Part shown: in pieces, positions 2,895 to 5,597 of the stretch | Position numbering within the stretch: the first letter of the stretch is position 1 | Layout: every line of letters begins with the position of its first letter | DNA from: Candidatus Cloacimonadota bacterium | Lineage (GTDB): Bacteria > Cloacimonadota > Cloacimonadia > JGIOTU-2 | Direction of reading: 5' to 3' | DNA length: 5,597 nucleotides | NCBI GenBank assembly: GCA_021158425.1 | Contig: JAGGUR010000162.1 | Span: 1-5,597, forward strand | Notes under the pieces: model-generated | The model's input: only the letters and a program-made list of their open reading frames with translations | Told to the model about the DNA's origin: nothing | Database searches by the model: none | Made by a program: the position numbers and the translations under genes

Positions 2895-5597
2895 ATGAGT
2901 AAGTATGTATACTTTTTTGGCGGAGCCAGAGCTGACGGTGACCGCACAATGAAGAATCTTTTAGGTGGTAAGGGCGCAAATTTAGCAGAAATGGTTAACC
3001 TCGGAATACCCGTTCCGCCTGGTTTTACTATATCAACAGAAGTCTGTGACTATTTCAATAAGCATAACTTTACTTATCCTAAAACATGGAAGGAAATAGT
3101 AAATGAAAATCTGAAAAAACTGGAAACATCTATAAAGAGAGAATTCGGGAATCCTGAAAATCCACTATTGATTTCAGTCCGTTCAGGGGCAGCTGTATCT
3201 ATGCCAGGAATGATGGATACTATTCTTAACTTAGGATTGAATGATGAGGTGGCAAAGGGGTTTGTCGCCTTGACACATAATCCCCGTTTTGTCTGGGATG
3301 CATACCGTAGACTCATTCAGATGTTTGGGAATGTGGTTTTTGGAATAGAATCTGAAAAATTTGAAGATATTATCTCTATTGTGAAAAGTAGTAAAAACAT
3401 CTCACTTGATATTGAGCTTACTGGTAATGACCTCAAGTATATTGTAAGCGAGTTCAAAAAGTTATATTATAATGAGCTTGGCGAGGAGTTTCCACAAGAC
3501 CCACGAAAACAACTTTGGTTAGCCATTGATGCGGTTTTCAAGTCCTGGAACAATGAGCGAGCTATCAAATATCGGGAAATAAATGCAATAACAGGGCTTC
3601 TGGGTACAGCTGTAAATGTCCAGGCAATGGTATTTGGGAATATGGGTAACGATTGTGCTACTGGTGTGGCATTCACAAGAGACCCGGCTACAGGTGAAGA
3701 TAAATTCTTTGGAGAATTTCTGGTTAATGCACAAGGCGAAGATGTAGTAGCTGGAATTAGAACTCCACAACAAATTACAAAACAGGATTCTGTAAGTTGG
3801 GCAAAGAACAACAATATTTCAGAAGAAATTAGAAAGGAAAAATACCCATCTTTAGAAGAGTTAATGCCACAGGTATATCAGGAACTTTACAAAATTCAGG
3901 ATAAATTGGAAAAGCATTATAATGATATGCAAGATATTGAATTCACAATCCAGAATGAAGTATTGTATCTCTTGCAGACAAGGACAGGGAAGAGGACGGC
4001 AAACGCAGCGGTTAAAATTGCAGTAGATATGGTTAAAGAAGGAATGATTTCTCAAAAAACAGCATTACTAAGAATTCAGCCCGAGCAATTAGACCAGTTA
4101 CTTCATCCAAGTTTTAGTCCTGAAGAAAAGAAGAAAGCTTTTGATGAAGGCAGATTTCTTGCAAAAGGTTTGCCTGCTTCCCCTGGAGCTGCTGTTGGTA
4201 AAGTTGTGTTTTTTGCAGAAGATGCAGTTAAGTGGAAAGAGCGGAATGAAAAAACTATCTTAGTTAGGCCAGAAACTTCGCCAGAAGATATTGCTGGAAT
4301 GAACTCGGCACAAGGCATATTGACGGCACACGGAGGAATGACATCTCACGCCGCGGTCGTAGCTCGTGGAATGGGAAAATGCTGCGTAGCAGGATGCGGC
4401 GATATTGATATAAGCCTCAAGGAAAAAAAGTTTACTGTACAAAATCAGGTAATTTATGAAGGTGATTTTATCTCTTTGGATGGAAGCACTGGAGAGGTTA
4501 TCAAAGGAGGAGTTGGCACAGTTGCTCCTGAATTGTCAGAAGATTTCGCAGAACTTATGAAATGGGCTGATACGGTTAGTAGATTGGAAGTGCATGCTAA
4601 TGCAGATACTCCTACTGATGCAAAGGTGGCAAGAAGGTTTGGTGCGATTGGGATTGGACTCTGCCGAACGGAACATATGTTCTTTGGTGGTGATAGGATT
4701 GAGTATGTCCGGGGAATGATTTTGGCTGATAACCCAGAAGAAAGAAAACTTCCTCTAACTGAACTAAAGAAGATGCAGACAGAAGATTTCAAAGGCATTT
4801 TAGAGGCTATGCAGGGATTTCCTGTAACAATTCGTTTGCTTGACCCTCCGCTCCATGAGTTCCTTCCTGAAAAAAATGACGAGAAAGAGATAAAAAAACT
4901 GGCTGAAAAATTTGGTAAAAGTGTACAGAGTATTAAGGCAAAAATTGGTCAACTCTACGAGTTCAATCCAATGCTCGGCCATCGTGGATGTAGATTGGGG
5001 ATTACCTTTCCAGATATTTATGAGATGCAGGTTGAAGCAATTATTGAATCAGCTTGTTATCTTAAGGAAAAGGGAATTGATGTAAAACCAGAAATTATGA
5101 TTCCTCTGGTCGGAGATGTAAAGGAATTCCGCATTCTGGAACAAGATGCCAGAAAAATTGCAGAAAAAATTATTAAAAAATATAATGTAAACCTTCATTA
5201 TACAATTGGAACAATGATAGAGATTCCACGAGCTTGCCTTGTGGCAGATGAGATTGCAAAGGAAGCTGAGTTTTTCTCCTTTGGTACTAACGATTTGACT
5301 CAAATGGGTTGCGGATTTTCAAGAGATGATGCGGGAAAATTTCTGAAGGAATATGTAGAATTAGGTATCTATGAGCAAGACCCTTTCCAGGTTCTTGACA
5401 GACAAGGTATTGGGCAATTGGTTAAAATCGCTGTTGAAAAAGGAAGAAATGCCAATCCAAATTTAATCATAGGAATCTGTGGAGAACATGGTGGTGAACC
5501 AAGTTCCATTGAATTCTGCCATCAGGTCGGACTTGACTATGTAAGCTGCTCACCATATCGGGTGCCAATTGCAAGATTAGCAGCAGCACAAGCTGCA
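2895..5597 (+). CDS. ppdK: Pyruvate,phosphate dikinase, 3' end cut by window edge
   Basis: PPDK interconverts ATP + Pi + pyruvate and AMP + PPi + PEP in the cytosol, and in many anaerobes it runs in glycolysis. The frame stays open for 901 residues to the last base. Compared with the Clostridium symbiosum enzyme from memory, only about four C-terminal residues are missing. The N-terminal ATP-grasp part shows LLGGKGANLAEM, SVRSGAAVSMPGMMDTILN (R96) and the GTAVNVQAMVFGN region. The swivelling phosphohistidine domain has GGMTSHAAVVARGMG with catalytic H485, and T483 is the residue type targeted by PDRP regulators. The PEP/pyruvate barrel has R591 (LCRTEH), R647 (DPPLHEF nearby), E776 (TMIEIPRA), N799-D800 (GTNDLTQM) and the acid C862 (ICGEHGG). 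All of these are intact. About 25 extra residues follow RTPQQITKQ, in a linker that varies in the family. GGMTSH is preceded by TAH (H479), where R is commoner. Confidence 0.97.
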   Translation, partial: MSKYVYFFGGARADGDRTMKNLLGGKGANLAEMVNLGIPVPPGFTISTEVCDYFNKHNFTYPKTWKEIVNENLKKLETSIKREFGNPENPLLISVRSGAAVSMPGMMDTILNLGLNDEVAKGFVALTHNPRFVWDAYRRLIQMFGNVVFGIESEKFEDIISIVKSSKNISLDIELTGNDLKYIVSEFKKLYYNELGEEFPQDPRKQLWLAIDAVFKSWNNERAIKYREINAITGLLGTAVNVQAMVFGNMGNDCATGVAFTRDPATGEDKFFGEFLVNAQGEDVVAGIRTPQQITKQDSVSWAKNNNISEEIRKEKYPSLEELMPQVYQELYKIQDKLEKHYNDMQDIEFTIQNEVLYLLQTRTGKRTANAAVKIAVDMVKEGMISQKTALLRIQPEQLDQLLHPSFSPEEKKKAFDEGRFLAKGLPASPGAAVGKVVFFAEDAVKWKERNEKTILVRPETSPEDIAGMNSAQGILTAHGGMTSHAAVVARGMGKCCVAGCGDIDISLKEKKFTVQNQVIYEGDFISLDGSTGEVIKGGVGTVAPELSEDFAELMKWADTVSRLEVHANADTPTDAKVARRFGAIGIGLCRTEHMFFGGDRIEYVRGMILADNPEERKLPLTELKKMQTEDFKGILEAMQGFPVTIRLLDPPLHEFLPEKNDEKEIKKLAEKFGKSVQSIKAKIGQLYEFNPMLGHRGCRLGITFPDIYEMQVEAIIESACYLKEKGIDVKPEIMIPLVGDVKEFRILEQDARKIAEKIIKKYNVNLHYTIGTMIEIPRACLVADEIAKEAEFFSFGTNDLTQMGCGFSRDDAGKFLKEYVELGIYEQDPFQVLDRQGIGQLVKIAVEKGRNANPNLIIGICGEHGGEPSSIEFCHQVGLDYVSCSPYRVPIARLAAAQAA

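Noticed and set aside
2881..2895. Four-codon leader peptide ATG AAA GGA GAA TGA just before ppdK
   Set aside because: It is explained by the Shine-Dalgarno itself, has no start site of its own, and is too short to claim.
3467..3814. Antisense open frames opposite ppdK (also at 4454-4798 and 5049-5303)
   Set aside because: The forward strand encodes continuous, highly conserved PPDK through all of these positions, and the reverse translations look like compositional by-products.

Overview
The window is a compact, co-directional stretch (everything on the + strand) from an AT-rich Gram-negative bacterium. Two outer-membrane lipoprotein genes (a CpoB/YbgF-like protein and BamD) establish a double-membrane cell. 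A pyruvate,phosphate dikinase with an intact active site fits an anaerobic or PPi-using central metabolism. The low GC, the short structured intergenic repeats and this gene mix fit an uncultivated FCB-type lineage such as Cloacimonadota or a relative. That placement is an inference, not something the sequence proves.

Layout: (1) 1-558, the 3' part of an M18-family metallo-aminopeptidase gene. (2) 569-1300, a cpoB/ybgF-like gene 10 nt downstream, with a strong Shine-Dalgarno. (3) 1301-1413, a gap filled by a composite repeat: a 12-bp inverted repeat, a perfect 7-bp-stem hairpin, and a 7-nt tandem repeat that runs exactly to the next start codon. (4) 1414-2148, bamD. (5) 2149-2265, a second gap whose bases 2156-2257 can fold into a three-way junction containing a hairpin closely related to the one in the first gap. 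(6) 2266-2859, nadD. (7) An 8-nt-period degenerate tandem repeat (2845-2876) across the nadD stop codon. (8) 2895-5597, ppdK, complete except for an estimated few C-terminal residues cut off by the window edge.

The genes serve peptide breakdown (M18), envelope biogenesis (CpoB, BamD), NAD synthesis (NadD) and the pyruvate/PEP node (PPDK). They look like ordinary housekeeping genes in loose operonic order. I see no defence system, mobile-element gene, CRISPR array, tRNA or rRNA. The parts of the window not explained by known genes are the structured intergenic repeats. Two elements of about 100 nt, sharing a TCCCGAY...RTCGGGA hairpin, sit immediately before the start codons of bamD and nadD. 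Those are the two complete genes without a good Shine-Dalgarno.
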